A stretch of DNA of 64,000 nucleotides, taken from contig CAXXUP010000004.1 of the NCBI GenBank assembly GCA_963662765.2, forward strand, positions 223,704-287,703, given 5' to 3'. This stretch comes from DATMXT01 sp963662765. GTDB taxonomy: Bacteria > Bacillota > Clostridia > Oscillospirales > Feifaniaceae. Both the position numbers and the translations under genes were made by a program. Shown in pieces: positions 34,059 to 43,029 of the stretch (the first letter of the stretch is position 1; each line of letters starts with the position of its first letter). The notes below the pieces were generated by a model. It did not search any database. It had not been told where the DNA came from and worked only from the letters and a program-made list of their open reading frames with translations.

Positions 34059-34093
34059 AAAAAAACAGCGCGGGGAGTGCCCCGCGCTGTTTT
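34059..34093 (-). terminator. terminator of the serine dehydratase/adenine deaminase gene run
   Basis: AAAACAGCGCGGGG/CCCCGCGCTGTTTT stem with an AGTG loop, followed by seven T on the minus strand, 18 bp after the amidohydrolase stop. Confidence 0.85.
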
Positions 34094-34110
34094 GATATCC
34101 GGAATGGATG

Positions 34111-35712
34111 TCAGGCTTTCTTATAAGTGGCATTGCCGCCCATATAGGTCGCGATGGGGCGGACATTTATAATAGAGTCTTCGGGAATTTCGAAAATGTC
34201 CTGATCAAGCACCACGAAATCGGCAAAGAAGCCCTCTTTTAGCCGACCGCGCCGCGCCTCGTCATTGCAGCAGAAAGCGCTTGCCGCCGTGTAGTTGTCA
34301 ATGGCGGTGCAGACGTCGACTTTCTCCTGCGGCAGGTAGACGTCATCGCCCTCAAGTCCCTTGCGGGTGACGGCGCAATGGAGGTTGTTGTAGGGATTCA
34401 GGTCTTCGACCGGGCAGTCGGTGCCGTAGGAGAGGTGGACGCCCATGCGGGTCAGGGTGCCGAAGGCGTAGGAGGTCTCGGCCAGCTCATCGCCGACCCT
34501 ATCGCGCACCATCTTCATGTCGTAGTGGATGAAAATAGGCTGAGCCAGCACCTGAACGTCGTCGGCCTTAATGCGGTCCAGCATCGCACTGTCGGTGATC
34601 TGGCAGTGGACGACGCCGTGCCGGTTGGGGTTCTTGCCGTCCTTGATGACCTTGTGATAGCTGTCAAGAACCATCTCGACGGCGCCGTCGCCGATGCAGT
34701 GGGTCACAACGCCGTAGCCGGCGACGTCCGCCATGCGCACAAACTCGTCAAACACCTCATCGGACAGCGTCTTGATGCCGACAGCCTTCGGATCGTCGGC
34801 ATACTTGCCGCGCAGCAGCGCCGTACGGGCGCCTAAGGACCCGTCAACAAACAGCTTGAGGGGGCCGACCTGCACAAGGTCGTTATTCTTTGCCCGCTCG
34901 TCGTCCTTAATGAACTTTGCGAAAGCGGAGGGATTTAAAAAGTTGCACTGGCCGTAGTACCGGACAGAAAGCTCTCCGCGCTCTTCGAGGAGCCGCAGGG
35001 CGGCAATCATCTCAGCAGAGTTTGTCTCAGTCACGTCGTTGCTCTGCACGGTGGTAAGTCCCATCGAGGCGGCGTAATCCATGGCGGTCTTGAGCTCAGC
35101 AGCAAAGGTCTCGGCGACCGGCTGCGGCATGATGGGAGCGAGCATATCGGTGCCGTGTTCATAGAAAATGCCATCGGGCTCGCCGTTTTCCTGTCTGCCG
35201 ATCTGGCCGCCCTCGGGGTCTTTGGTGGCGGCGGAAAATCCGAGTGTCTCCAGCGCCTTGGAGTTGGCCGAAGCCACGTGTCCGCAGGCCCGAAAGAAGA
35301 TAATGGGCCGGTCGGTGGCGATTTTATCGAGGTCAAAGCGGTTTGGCATATGTTTAACGTCAGTGAAATAGTCCTGGTTCCAGCCCCAGCCGCCAAGCGC
35401 GCCGCCGGCAGGCATGTCGTGGGTCTTCAAAAATTCCTTGCTGCGGTCTATCAGCTCGGCCATCGAGGCGGTCCCATAGAGCTGTACCATGCCAAGGTTT
35501 CTGCCGAGTAGCTGCAGATGCAGATGACTGTCGTTAAACCCGGGGACAACGGTGTGTCCCTCGAGATTTACAAACTCACATTCTTCGGCAGCCGCGGCCA
35601 GCACGGCTTTACTCGTGCCGACCATCGCAATCTTTCCATCTTTGACCAGCATGGCCTCCTCAAAATGTCCGCGATCGACATAGATTTTGCCGTTTACAAA
35701 TACGCTGTCCAT
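34111..35712 (-). CDS. amidohydrolase family protein (YtcJ-like)
   Basis: 533 residues. The N-terminal strand domain MDSVFVNGKIYV leads to VVPGFNDSHLHLQLLG, the metal-binding HxH of the amidohydrolase superfamily. GPLKLFVDGSLGARTALL and a late GTDCPVEDLNPYNNLH (catalytic Asp) match the YtcJ/imidazolonepropionase-like subgroup. These hydrolyse C-N bonds of exported or imported small molecules; the substrate is unknown. It is the last gene of a minus-strand run starting with serine dehydratase, 108 bp after adenine deaminase and followed by a strong terminator. Confidence 0.85.
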   Translation of the reverse strand: MDSVFVNGKIYVDRGHFEEAMLVKDGKIAMVGTSKAVLAAAAEECEFVNLEGHTVVPGFNDSHLHLQLLGRNLGMVQLYGTASMAELIDRSKEFLKTHDMPAGGALGGWGWNQDYFTDVKHMPNRFDLDKIATDRPIIFFRACGHVASANSKALETLGFSAATKDPEGGQIGRQENGEPDGIFYEHGTDMLAPIMPQPVAETFAAELKTAMDYAASMGLTTVQSNDVTETNSAEMIAALRLLEERGELSVRYYGQCNFLNPSAFAKFIKDDERAKNNDLVQVGPLKLFVDGSLGARTALLRGKYADDPKAVGIKTLSDEVFDEFVRMADVAGYGVVTHCIGDGAVEMVLDSYHKVIKDGKNPNRHGVVHCQITDSAMLDRIKADDVQVLAQPIFIHYDMKMVRDRVGDELAETSYAFGTLTRMGVHLSYGTDCPVEDLNPYNNLHCAVTRKGLEGDDVYLPQEKVDVCTAIDNYTAASAFCCNDEARRGRLKEGFFADFVVLDQDIFEIPEDSIINVRPIATYMGGNATYKKA

Positions 35713-35820
35713 AGTGCCCTCCTTGTGAGAATTTTTAATATGGTAACCAAAGCCAAGTATAGCACGCCTATCATAAAAATGGAATTGTAAAATATGAAAA
35801 GTCGGAAAAAAATTTAGGCT

Positions 35821-37578
35821 TTACGGGAAAATGGGGATCAGACGCTTTTGCATGACGTCAACAAGGCCTAAGTCGCTGAACTTGGCCGTCGGGATGACGG
35901 GCAGCGCCATAGTCGCGATGCGAAGCACGGGATTCGGCGAAGAGATGCCGGCGCCGCGAAGCGCCGCTTTCAGGGTTTCTGCCGCCGCCGCAAGCTCATT
36001 TGGCGACGCCGTCGTCATAAGGCCGCCGACCGGCAGGGGCAGCAGCGTCACACCGTCGCCCAGGGCAAAGCACATGCCGCCACCGCAGGCCTGAAGCGCC
36101 TTCACGGCCTTGTACCCCTCCTCGGGGGTTTTGTAGACGACGCAGAGGTTGTGGCAGTCGTGGGAGACGGTGGAAGCGTTGGCGCCTTTTTTGAGCCCAA
36201 AGCCCCGCACGATGCCCGTCGTGCGGTTGCCTTTTCCGTAGCGGTTTATGATCATGACATAGGCGAGATCGCCGTCCTCAGAGAGGTCGACGCAGCCGTC
36301 TTTGACCGGCAGCGTCTCGCATACGCAGTCGGTCAGGGTGCCGACCGGGGAGGGGTAGGTCAGCACATTGACTGCGACTTCGCCCTCACGCGGGGATTTC
36401 AGCAAAAAGTCCTCGGGCGACAGGGCTGGCAGCCGCATTGTGTTCTTTTTTTCAAGCGGGAAAAAGCAAGACGGGATTTCCACTATCAGCCGCCCCTCCT
36501 TTGCCACGACTTTGCCGCCGTAAATGACGGTGTCGACTTTGAAAGAGCTAAGGTCGTTGACTAGCAGCATGTCGGCGACATAGCCTGGAGCTACGGCGCC
36601 GATATTCTCGAGATTTGCGGCTCTCGCCGGATTCAAAGTGGCACACCGTACGGCGTCAATGCCCGAAAGACCTGAGCCCACTGCGGCACGCACCACCTCG
36701 TCCATGTGGCCGTAAGTCATGTTGTCGGCCGTTTCGCGGTCGTCCGAGCACAGGCAAAGGCTGTCATAATATTTGAAAGAGCGCACACCCATGACAATCT
36801 GTTCGACATTTTTCGCCATGGAGCTGTACCGAGCATCGACCGCCATGCCGTTGCGGATTTTATAGGCGGCGTCCTCGGCCTTACGGGTCTCATGGCAGGT
36901 TTTTGGGCCGCCCACAATGTAGGCCGACAGCTGCCGGCCTACGCCGATCGGTGCGTGCCCTTGTATGTAAAGTCCGCACTCCCGGGCTGCGGCGATGATG
37001 TCCATCATGCGGGGGTCTCCGTCCGCCACGCCGATGAAGTCCATGACTTCGGCAAGACCGACGACTCTGGGGAGCTTTGAAAGGCGGCGAACGGTGTCGG
37101 CAAAAAACTCGGCGCCCGACGTCTCGAGCCCCGGCACCGCCGGCACGCAGGAGGGGATGTCGATGAGCTGCCGCATGGGAAGCCCATCGCCCGCGTCGTG
37201 CATGTAGACGACGGCCTCCTCTCCCAGCACATTTGCCAGCTCATGCGGGTCGGTGATGATGGTGGTGGTGCCGGAGGGGATGACCGACTCGGCAAACCGA
37301 TAGGGCACGAGCATGGAGCTCTCGATGTGGGCGTGGGCGTCGACAAAGCCCGGGATGAGATACCGGCCGCCGCCGTCCATAAGCGTCATCGCCTCCTCGG
37401 GCTTGTCCGCAAAGTGGTCGACATGCACCACAAAGCCGTCTTTTATGTAGACAACGGCGGGATAGACCTCGCCCGAAAACACGTTGACAAACTTCACATT
37501 GTACAGGGCGAGGTCGGCCGCCGCGCGGCCCGCGGCGGCGTCAATTAAGGCTTTGATATCCTTTGGTTCAACTCTCAC
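35821..37578 (-). CDS. ade: adenine deaminase
   Basis: 585 residues, the usual size. PGFVDAHAHIESSMLVPYRF gives the metal-binding HxH, followed by GTTTIITDPHELANVLG and VSHDCHNLCVVY in the C-terminal half, all typical of bacterial adenine deaminase. The enzyme converts adenine to hypoxanthine and ammonia using two metal ions. It lies between a radical SAM gene (63 bp upstream) and another amidohydrolase on the same strand, consistent with purine/nitrogen salvage. Confidence 0.92.
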   Translation of the reverse strand: MRVEPKDIKALIDAAAGRAAADLALYNVKFVNVFSGEVYPAVVYIKDGFVVHVDHFADKPEEAMTLMDGGGRYLIPGFVDAHAHIESSMLVPYRFAESVIPSGTTTIITDPHELANVLGEEAVVYMHDAGDGLPMRQLIDIPSCVPAVPGLETSGAEFFADTVRRLSKLPRVVGLAEVMDFIGVADGDPRMMDIIAAARECGLYIQGHAPIGVGRQLSAYIVGGPKTCHETRKAEDAAYKIRNGMAVDARYSSMAKNVEQIVMGVRSFKYYDSLCLCSDDRETADNMTYGHMDEVVRAAVGSGLSGIDAVRCATLNPARAANLENIGAVAPGYVADMLLVNDLSSFKVDTVIYGGKVVAKEGRLIVEIPSCFFPLEKKNTMRLPALSPEDFLLKSPREGEVAVNVLTYPSPVGTLTDCVCETLPVKDGCVDLSEDGDLAYVMIINRYGKGNRTTGIVRGFGLKKGANASTVSHDCHNLCVVYKTPEEGYKAVKALQACGGGMCFALGDGVTLLPLPVGGLMTTASPNELAAAAETLKAALRGAGISSPNPVLRIATMALPVIPTAKFSDLGLVDVMQKRLIPIFP

Positions 37579-37616
37579 GGCTTTTTGCTCCCTTGCTGTT
37601 ACAAATTTGGATTTTG

Positions 37617-37642
37617 GAGTACGGCGGCCAGCCGCCGTACTC
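37617..37642 (-). other. stem-loop at the end of the radical SAM gene
   Basis: Perfect 11-bp stem GAGTACGGCGG/CCGCCGTACTC with loop CCAG, touching the radical SAM stop codon. There is no T-run, so it is probably an intercistronic structure before ade rather than a full terminator. Confidence 0.45.
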
Positions 37643-38499
37643 TATTCATGATCAAACTCCGGGATGAAACTCTCGCTCACGGTGCCGCCCTCTTGAATAA
37701 AGGCTTTGGTGACACCAAGCGACAGGGTATAGTCGACGACCTCGTCGTACTCTTCGTCCGTGATGGGGCGAGAGAGCTCTGGACACCCCTCATTTGGGGT
37801 AAACTGATTCATGATGGAGAGATAGATATGGTCACCATAAGTCTCGAATAAGTAGCGAATGATGCGCATGCTGTCGTCCGTATGGCCCGGTAGCACGAGG
37901 TGGCGCACGATGACGCCCCGGATCATCATGCCGTCCTCGTCGAAGGTCTCATCCGGCTGCTGCCGCACCATTTCGGCCAGAGCCGACTTTGCGAATTCCG
38001 GATAGTCGGGTGCCGCCGAGTAGCGGCCGGCAAGGCGCGGGTCCATGTACTTGAAGTCGGGCAGATAGATCTGCACAAACCCCGTGAGCTCTTCAATGCG
38101 GTGCGCCAGCTCATAGCCGCCGGTGTTGTAGACAACCGGAACTTTTGGGCGGGCGAGCTGCAGCGCCTCAATAATCTGGGGCTGATAGTGGGTCGGGGTG
38201 ACGAGATTGATGTTGTGCACCCCCTCGGCTTCAAGCCTTTGAAAAGTGTCCGCAAGCTCTGTTACCGTCATGGCCAGGCCGACTTGCCCCCTTGAAATCT
38301 TGCGGTTTTGGCAGTAAGCGCAGCCGAGGGAACAGCCGGAAAAAAAGACGGCCCCGCTGCCTCGCTGCCCCGAAATACAGGGCTCTTCCCACATGTGGGG
38401 GGCGGCCCTTGCCACCCGCAGCGTATTGGTACAGCCGCAGCGGCCGGGGAAAAGCTCGCGGTCGGCTCCGCACATGCGGGGACAGAGCGTACAGTTCAT
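37642..38499 (-). CDS. radical SAM protein (PflA-like)
   Basis: 285 residues. The N-terminus has a cysteine pair motif CTLCPRMCGA and later GRCGC, then GSGAVFFSGCSLGCAYCQN with the radical SAM CxxxCxxC. NINLVTPTHY and VVYNTGGYE follow. This is the PflA-like subgroup with an extra Cys-rich N-terminus that is often annotated as a pyruvate formate-lyase activating enzyme homologue. No glycyl radical enzyme gene lies nearby, so its target is unknown. It is 65 bp downstream of sdaAA in the same direction. Confidence 0.85.
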   Translation of the reverse strand: MNCTLCPRMCGADRELFPGRCGCTNTLRVARAAPHMWEEPCISGQRGSGAVFFSGCSLGCAYCQNRKISRGQVGLAMTVTELADTFQRLEAEGVHNINLVTPTHYQPQIIEALQLARPKVPVVYNTGGYELAHRIEELTGFVQIYLPDFKYMDPRLAGRYSAAPDYPEFAKSALAEMVRQQPDETFDEDGMMIRGVIVRHLVLPGHTDDSMRIIRYLFETYGDHIYLSIMNQFTPNEGCPELSRPITDEEYDEVVDYTLSLGVTKAFIQEGGTVSESFIPEFDHE

Positions 38500-38564
38500 A
38501 TCTCTTTATACTCCTTATACTCCTTTGTGGTCTCGCGTTTGTAGTTTCGAGATTTTAGAAGCGG

Positions 38565-39431
38565 TTATTTCATTGCGGCCTTGGCCAACATTTGGGCGGT
38601 GGGGGTCGCGGCAATGCCGCCCTTCGCCGTCTCCTTCAGAGCGGGGGACATGAGCTTGCCGACCTCGTCCATCGCTTTGATGACTTCGTCGGCCGGAATG
38701 AGGCTTTCAATGCCGGCGAGTGCCATCGCTGCAGCGACATAGGCATTCACGGCGCAAAAGGCGTTGCGCTTGATACAGGGCACCTCGACAAGGCCGCCGA
38801 CCGGATCACAGACAAGTCCCATGAGGGATTTGAGCGCGAAGGCCACGGCGTAACCTGCCTGCGCCGGAGTTCCACCGGCAAGCTCGACGGCGGCAGCGGC
38901 CGCCATGGCGGTGGCCGAGCCACATTCAGCCTGGCAGCCACCCGTTGCCCCGGCGAGGGAGGCGTTTTTTGCGATGACAATGCCGACGGCGCCGGCTGTA
39001 AAAAGCGCGTCCACAAGCTGCCGGTCGGTATAGCCGTACGCCTTTTGCAGTGAGAAGAGCACAGCCGGTACAATGCCGCACGACCCCGCCGTCGGACAGG
39101 CGACGATGCGGCCCATCTTGGCGTTTTGTTCGGATACGGCGAGGGCTGTGGCCATCATATCGGCAATGAGGGTGCTACCGTCCAGCAGTCCATTCGCTAC
39201 GGCCCTTTGCAGTCGGACACTGTCGCCGCCCGACAGGCCGGAGGGGGAGCGCTGGGCGTTTTTTAGCCCCGCCGCAGCCGCCTCCCGCATGACTGAGAGC
39301 GCCCTTGCCATGCCTGCCCGCACGGCCTCCTCAGTGTGCTCGGTGTCGGCCATTTCGGCGGCAATGGCGGCGATCGAGATTGCGCCCTCTCCCGCTGCGG
39401 TGATCAAGGCCGAGATTGTATAATAAGCCAT
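38565..39431 (-). CDS. sdaAA: L-serine dehydratase, iron-sulfur type, alpha subunit
   Basis: 288 residues. Conserved cysteines for the catalytic [4Fe-4S] cluster are in ACPTAGSCGIVPAVLF and VCDPVGGLVEVPCIKRNAF. The enzyme turns L-serine into pyruvate and ammonia without PLP and is oxygen-sensitive. The ATG at 39431 has GGAGG upstream and starts ten bases after the beta-subunit gene ends. Pyruvate from serine feeds fermentation. Confidence 0.95.
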   Translation of the reverse strand: MAYYTISALITAAGEGAISIAAIAAEMADTEHTEEAVRAGMARALSVMREAAAAGLKNAQRSPSGLSGGDSVRLQRAVANGLLDGSTLIADMMATALAVSEQNAKMGRIVACPTAGSCGIVPAVLFSLQKAYGYTDRQLVDALFTAGAVGIVIAKNASLAGATGGCQAECGSATAMAAAAAVELAGGTPAQAGYAVAFALKSLMGLVCDPVGGLVEVPCIKRNAFCAVNAYVAAAMALAGIESLIPADEVIKAMDEVGKLMSPALKETAKGGIAATPTAQMLAKAAMK

Positions 39432-39440
39432 TGGTTCCTC

Positions 39441-40106
39441 CTAATCCTCAATTTTCGGCAGCACGATGGCCCGCCGGATGTTCGGCAGCGCCCGCAGCTT
39501 ATCTTCAAGACCGCCTGGCAGCGGCTCGTCGGTCTCCATGATGGTGACAGCACGACCGCCCTTTTTGTCCCGGTAGACTCTCATAGTGGCGATGTTGATG
39601 CCGTTTTCGTACATGGAGCCAGCAATGGCTGCCACAACGCCCGGCACATCGTTTTGCATGACGATGAGGGTCTGCATTTTGCCGGTATATTCAATCGAAA
39701 AGGCATTGACCTGAGTGACGACGATGTTTCCGCCGCCAATGGACCGGCCGACGAGTGTGAGGGCGCGTCCCTCTTTGCCCTTGAGGTTGATCTGGAGGGT
39801 GTTGGGGTGGTCCGGCTGGTCTTTCGAAACGGTGAAGACATACTCCATGCCGGCCTCATCGGCCCACTTGTAGCTCTCTGGAATTCTCGGGTCTTCAGGC
39901 GCAAAATCCAGCAGACCCGCCAATACCGCCCGGTCGGTGCCGTGGCCCTTGTAGGTGTCGGCAAAAGAGCCGAAGAGCACAATTTCGGCCTCGGCGACCG
40001 GCTGCGCGAGCAGCCGGCGGGCAACCCGGGCCAGCCGCAGCGCCCCCGCCGTATGGGAGCTCGAGGGGCCGACCATTACGGGGCCTATGATATCGAAGAT
40101 TGACAC
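39441..40106 (-). CDS. sdaAB: L-serine dehydratase, iron-sulfur type, beta subunit
   Basis: 221 residues from a GTG at 40106 (VSIFDIIGPVMVGPSSSHTA) with GGAGGTGA five bases upstream; an in-frame ATG at 40121 is part of that ribosome site. The serine-binding SSSHTAGALRLARVAR segment and a C-terminal ACT domain (MQNDVPGVVAAIAGSMYE, then GINIATMRVYR) are clear. It pairs with the alpha subunit immediately downstream. Confidence 0.94.
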   Translation of the reverse strand: MSIFDIIGPVMVGPSSSHTAGALRLARVARRLLAQPVAEAEIVLFGSFADTYKGHGTDRAVLAGLLDFAPEDPRIPESYKWADEAGMEYVFTVSKDQPDHPNTLQINLKGKEGRALTLVGRSIGGGNIVVTQVNAFSIEYTGKMQTLIVMQNDVPGVVAAIAGSMYENGINIATMRVYRDKKGGRAVTIMETDEPLPGGLEDKLRALPNIRRAIVLPKIED

Positions 40107-40163
40107 ATGGATCACCTCCATAAGTAGTTTAGTCCAAATGGTAAAAAAAACGCAAATAACACT

Positions 40164-40191
40164 TTGTTTTTTTATCGAACGGTGGTACAAT
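40164..40191 (+). promoter_or_regulatory. possible promoter for the cyclodeaminase-like gene
   Basis: TTGTTT (40164-40169), 16 bp, TACAAT (40186-40191), in the AT-rich divergent region shared with sdaAB. Confidence 0.4.
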
Positions 40192-40220
40192 TATAAATAT
40201 AAAAAATCAGGAGAAAGACA

Positions 40221-41187
40221 ATGCTTTATTTAACGAAACAGGATATGATCAATGTGTTTTCCATGGCCGATGCATTCGACGCCATGGCAAAAGCCTTCTC
40301 GATGTATTCGTCGGGTGAGGCGGAAGTTCCGCTTCGCACCGGCATTCAGACCAAAAAGGTCAAAGGCGACGCCCTCTTTATGCCGGCTCTTGCGGGGGAT
40401 GCCCTGGGCATAAAAATCGTGTGCGTCTTCCCCGGAAACATTGCACTTGGCAAACCCGCCACCCCCGCCACCATGGTGGTCATGGACGCGACGACCGGCG
40501 AAGTGGTCTGCCTCATGGACGGCACCTACCTGACCCAGATCCGCACGGCAGCAGGCGCCGGACTTGCCATCAAGCTCCTCGCAAACAAAGGCGCGAAGAC
40601 GGGAGCCCTGATCGGGCTTGGCGGACAGGCCCACTGCCAACTCCTTGCCATGCTGGAAGGGGCGACGGACCTCACGGAAGTAAGGGTTTTCGACGTTGAC
40701 CCCGCCCGCCGCGAGGCATTCGCGAAGGAGCACGAGGGGCTTGTCACGATCCGCCCGGTCGTATCGGCTGATGAGGCTGTCACGGGGGCCGATGTCATCA
40801 CGACGGTGACAACGGCCAAAAAAGCCTGTTTTTAAAGCCGAGTCGGTCAAAAAAGGCGCTCATGTCGGCGGTATCGGGTCTTTCACGCCCGAGATGCAGG
40901 AGATGCCGGAGGGGCTTGTGACCGGTTGCGACCTTTTGGTCTTCGACACGGCCGACGGTGTTTTGAGTGAGGCCGGCGACATCCTCACCCCGCGGGACAA
41001 GGGCCTCTTTGCCGGCAGGGATTTGAATATTGAGATGGGGCACATCGTCATGGGCAAATACCGGCGGAAATCCGAGGACTGGGTCACGGTCTACAAGGCA
41101 GTCGGCAGCGGTGTCATGGACGTCGTCGCGGCGGCGGCCATCTACGAGCGGGCAAACGCGGTGGGAGCCGGTCAGCGCATTGGGTGA
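40221..41187 (+). pseudogene. ornithine cyclodeaminase/mu-crystallin family protein, split by a one-base frameshift
   Basis: The first part (40221-40835) carries the family N-terminus: LPLRTG-like EVPLRTGIQ, MVVMDATTGEVVCLMDGTYL, and a Rossmann motif LIGLGGQAHCQL. It stops just after VITTVTTAKK. The second frame continues exactly where family members do, PVFKAESVKKGAHVGGIG, through the C-terminus to 41187. Removing one A from the six at 40818-40823 restores one ~321-residue protein. Family members use NAD(P)H to cyclise ornithine or to reduce ketimines or make amino acids such as alanine. It opens a gene run with RidA and a MalY-like lyase. Sequencing error is the simplest explanation, but real decay or slippage is possible. 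Confidence 0.8.
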
Positions 41188-41206
41188 ACCGAAGCGGAGT
41201 TTTTTA

Positions 41207-41235
41207 TTGATTAGACCCCCGACAAGTGATATACT
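41207..41235 (+). promoter_or_regulatory. promoter before ridA
   Basis: TTGATT (41207-41212), 17-bp spacer, TATACT (41230-41235), 43 bp before the ridA start, so ridA and the following genes can be transcribed independently of the cyclodeaminase-like gene. Confidence 0.65.
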
Positions 41236-41277
41236 GTTATCGGTAATCTTTGTTAACAGAAACGGAGTGTGGAAATC

Positions 41278-41655
41278 ATGAAAGAGCAAGTCAAAACCAC
41301 GTTGGCACCTGCTGCCATCGGTCCCTACTCACAGGGCATCAAGGCGGCGGGGCTCGTCTTTGTATCCGGCCAGCTTCCCCTAAACCCTGAGACCGGCGCC
41401 TTCCCCGATGGGATAGAGGCCCAGACCGAGCAGTCGATCAAAAACTGCAAGGCCATTCTCGAGAGCGGCGGCTCCTCGCTTGCCAAGGTCGTCAAGACGA
41501 CAGTTTTCCTAAAGGATATGAATAATTTTGCCGCAATGAACGGCGTATATGCAAAGTTCTTCACTGAGCCCTTCCCGGCACGCGCGGCCGTCGAAGTCGC
41601 ACGCCTGCCCAAGGATGCGATGGTCGAGGTCGAGTGTATCGCGGTCGCCGAATAA
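41278..41655 (+). CDS. ridA: RidA family reactive imine/enamine deaminase
   Basis: 125 residues from the ATG at 41278; an in-frame GTG at 41269 would add three. The full signature is present: GPYSQGIKAAGLVFVSGQLP, the NCKAILESGGSSL helix, and the catalytic Arg in PARAAVEVARLPKDAMVE. RidA hydrolyses 2-aminoacrylate and similar imines formed by PLP dehydratases and lyases. Its place 20 bp upstream of a MalY-like lyase and near serine dehydratase fits that job. Confidence 0.95.
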   Translation: MKEQVKTTLAPAAIGPYSQGIKAAGLVFVSGQLPLNPETGAFPDGIEAQTEQSIKNCKAILESGGSSLAKVVKTTVFLKDMNNFAAMNGVYAKFFTEPFPARAAVEVARLPKDAMVEVECIAVAE

Positions 41656-41674
41656 TATTACAGGAGGAAAAGAC

Positions 41675-42869
41675 ATGAAGTACAATTTTGACGAAATCAT
41701 CGACAGAAAAGGCTATGGTCAGGCAAAGTGGGAGCCCGCAATGCTCGAGGGGCACTTCGGCTCTCCCGATCTGCTCTCCTACTGGGTGGCGGACATGGAC
41801 TTCCGCACCGTTCCAGAAGTCATCGAGGCCGTTAAGAAGGGTGCTGAGATCGGCATCTGGGGCTATACCGGTTTCATGCCCAAGTTTTTCGACGCGTATC
41901 TCGGCTGGCAGAAGAAGCGCAACGGCTGGGAAGCCAAGCAGGAGTGGTTCCGCTACACCCCCGGTGTTGTCAACGCACTAAACCAGGCCATCCAGGCCTT
42001 CTCGAACGAGGGCGACGAAATTATCATCCAGCGCCCTGTCTACTACCCCTTCACCAACTCCATTCTGGCCCAGGGCCGCGTCATTGTCAACAATGCCCTC
42101 ATCTTCAAGGGCGACCACTATGAGGTCGACTTTGAGAACTTCGAGAAGCTGGGCCAGTTCCCCCAAGTGCAAGATGTTCATCATGAGCAACCCGCACAAT
42201 CCGGTCGGCAAGGTCTTCTCGAAGGAAGATCTGACCAAGATGGGCGAGATTTGCAACAAGTACGGCGTTTTCGTCTGTGCCGACGAAATTCATTCCGACC
42301 TCATCGTTCCGGGATTCAAGCACACGGTCTACGCGTCTTTAGGCAAGGAATTTGCCGACAACTGCCTCGTGTGCCATGCCCCCTCCAAGACCTTCAACCT
42401 CGCCGGCCTGCAGGTCTCCTGTATCATGATTCCTGGCGACGAAGCTCGTGCGAAGTTTGACGCCGTCTCCAAGAAATTCTCGGTCAGCAGCCCCAACTTC
42501 TTCGGTGCCGTTGCAGCCGCTGCCGCTTTCGAGTACGGTGAGGACTGGCTCAAGGAGTGCTACGCCTACATCCTCGAGAATTACAAGTACGTCGAAGAGT
42601 TCTGCGCCAGCCACTGGGATGGCAAGGTCAAGCCGGTCAAAATGGAAGGCACCTACCTCATGTGGCTCAACTTCAACGCAATTGAGAAGGACACGGAGAA
42701 GCTCGAGCAGGTCATGCTCAAAAAGGCCAAGGTCGCGCTTGACGAAGGCAAAATCTTCGGCAAGGAAGGCAACGGCTTTGAGCGCATCAACCTGGCGACC
42801 CCGAAGTCTTTCATTGTTGAACTGATGGATCGTATTGCGAAGGCCCTTAAGGAAGAGTACGGCATCTAA
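41675..42869 (+). pseudogene. MalY/PatB-type aminotransferase (cystathionine beta-lyase-like), split by a one-base frameshift
   Basis: Part one starts at the ATG at 41675 (AGGAGG upstream): WVADMDFRTVPEVIEA, WGYTGFMPKFF, then RPVYYPF, all typical of the PatB/MalY group. It leaves frame after KLGQFPQ. Part two resumes with KCKMFIMSNPHNPVGKVF, DEIHSDLIVPG, the PLP lysine in HAPSKTFNLAGLQ, and ends at 42869. Deleting one C from the five at 42160-42164 restores ~397 residues. Such enzymes cleave C-S bonds of cystathionine or cysteine, giving pyruvate, ammonia and a thiol via aminoacrylate. Likely intact in the organism. Confidence 0.82.
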
Positions 42870-42890
42870 GCCTATAAATTCTCTTTGGAT

Positions 42891-42934
42891 GGATGCCTCA
42901 ACCCCCCCAGCAAACCGGGGGAGTTGAGGCATCC
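42891..42934 (+). terminator. stem-loop after the malY-like gene
   Basis: GGATGCCTCAAC at 42891-42902 pairs with GTTGAGGCATCC at 42923-42934, extended by C-run/G-run pairing. No T-run follows, so it may be partial termination or mRNA protection before the M20D genes. Confidence 0.5.
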
Positions 42935-43029
42935 CTGATAAATTGGGAAGTTCAGGTGGGTGCAAAGGACGCCTGCGGCCCGCGGAACAGCATCAATGAC
43001 GAGATAATTTTTTCATAGGGAGGTTTAAT

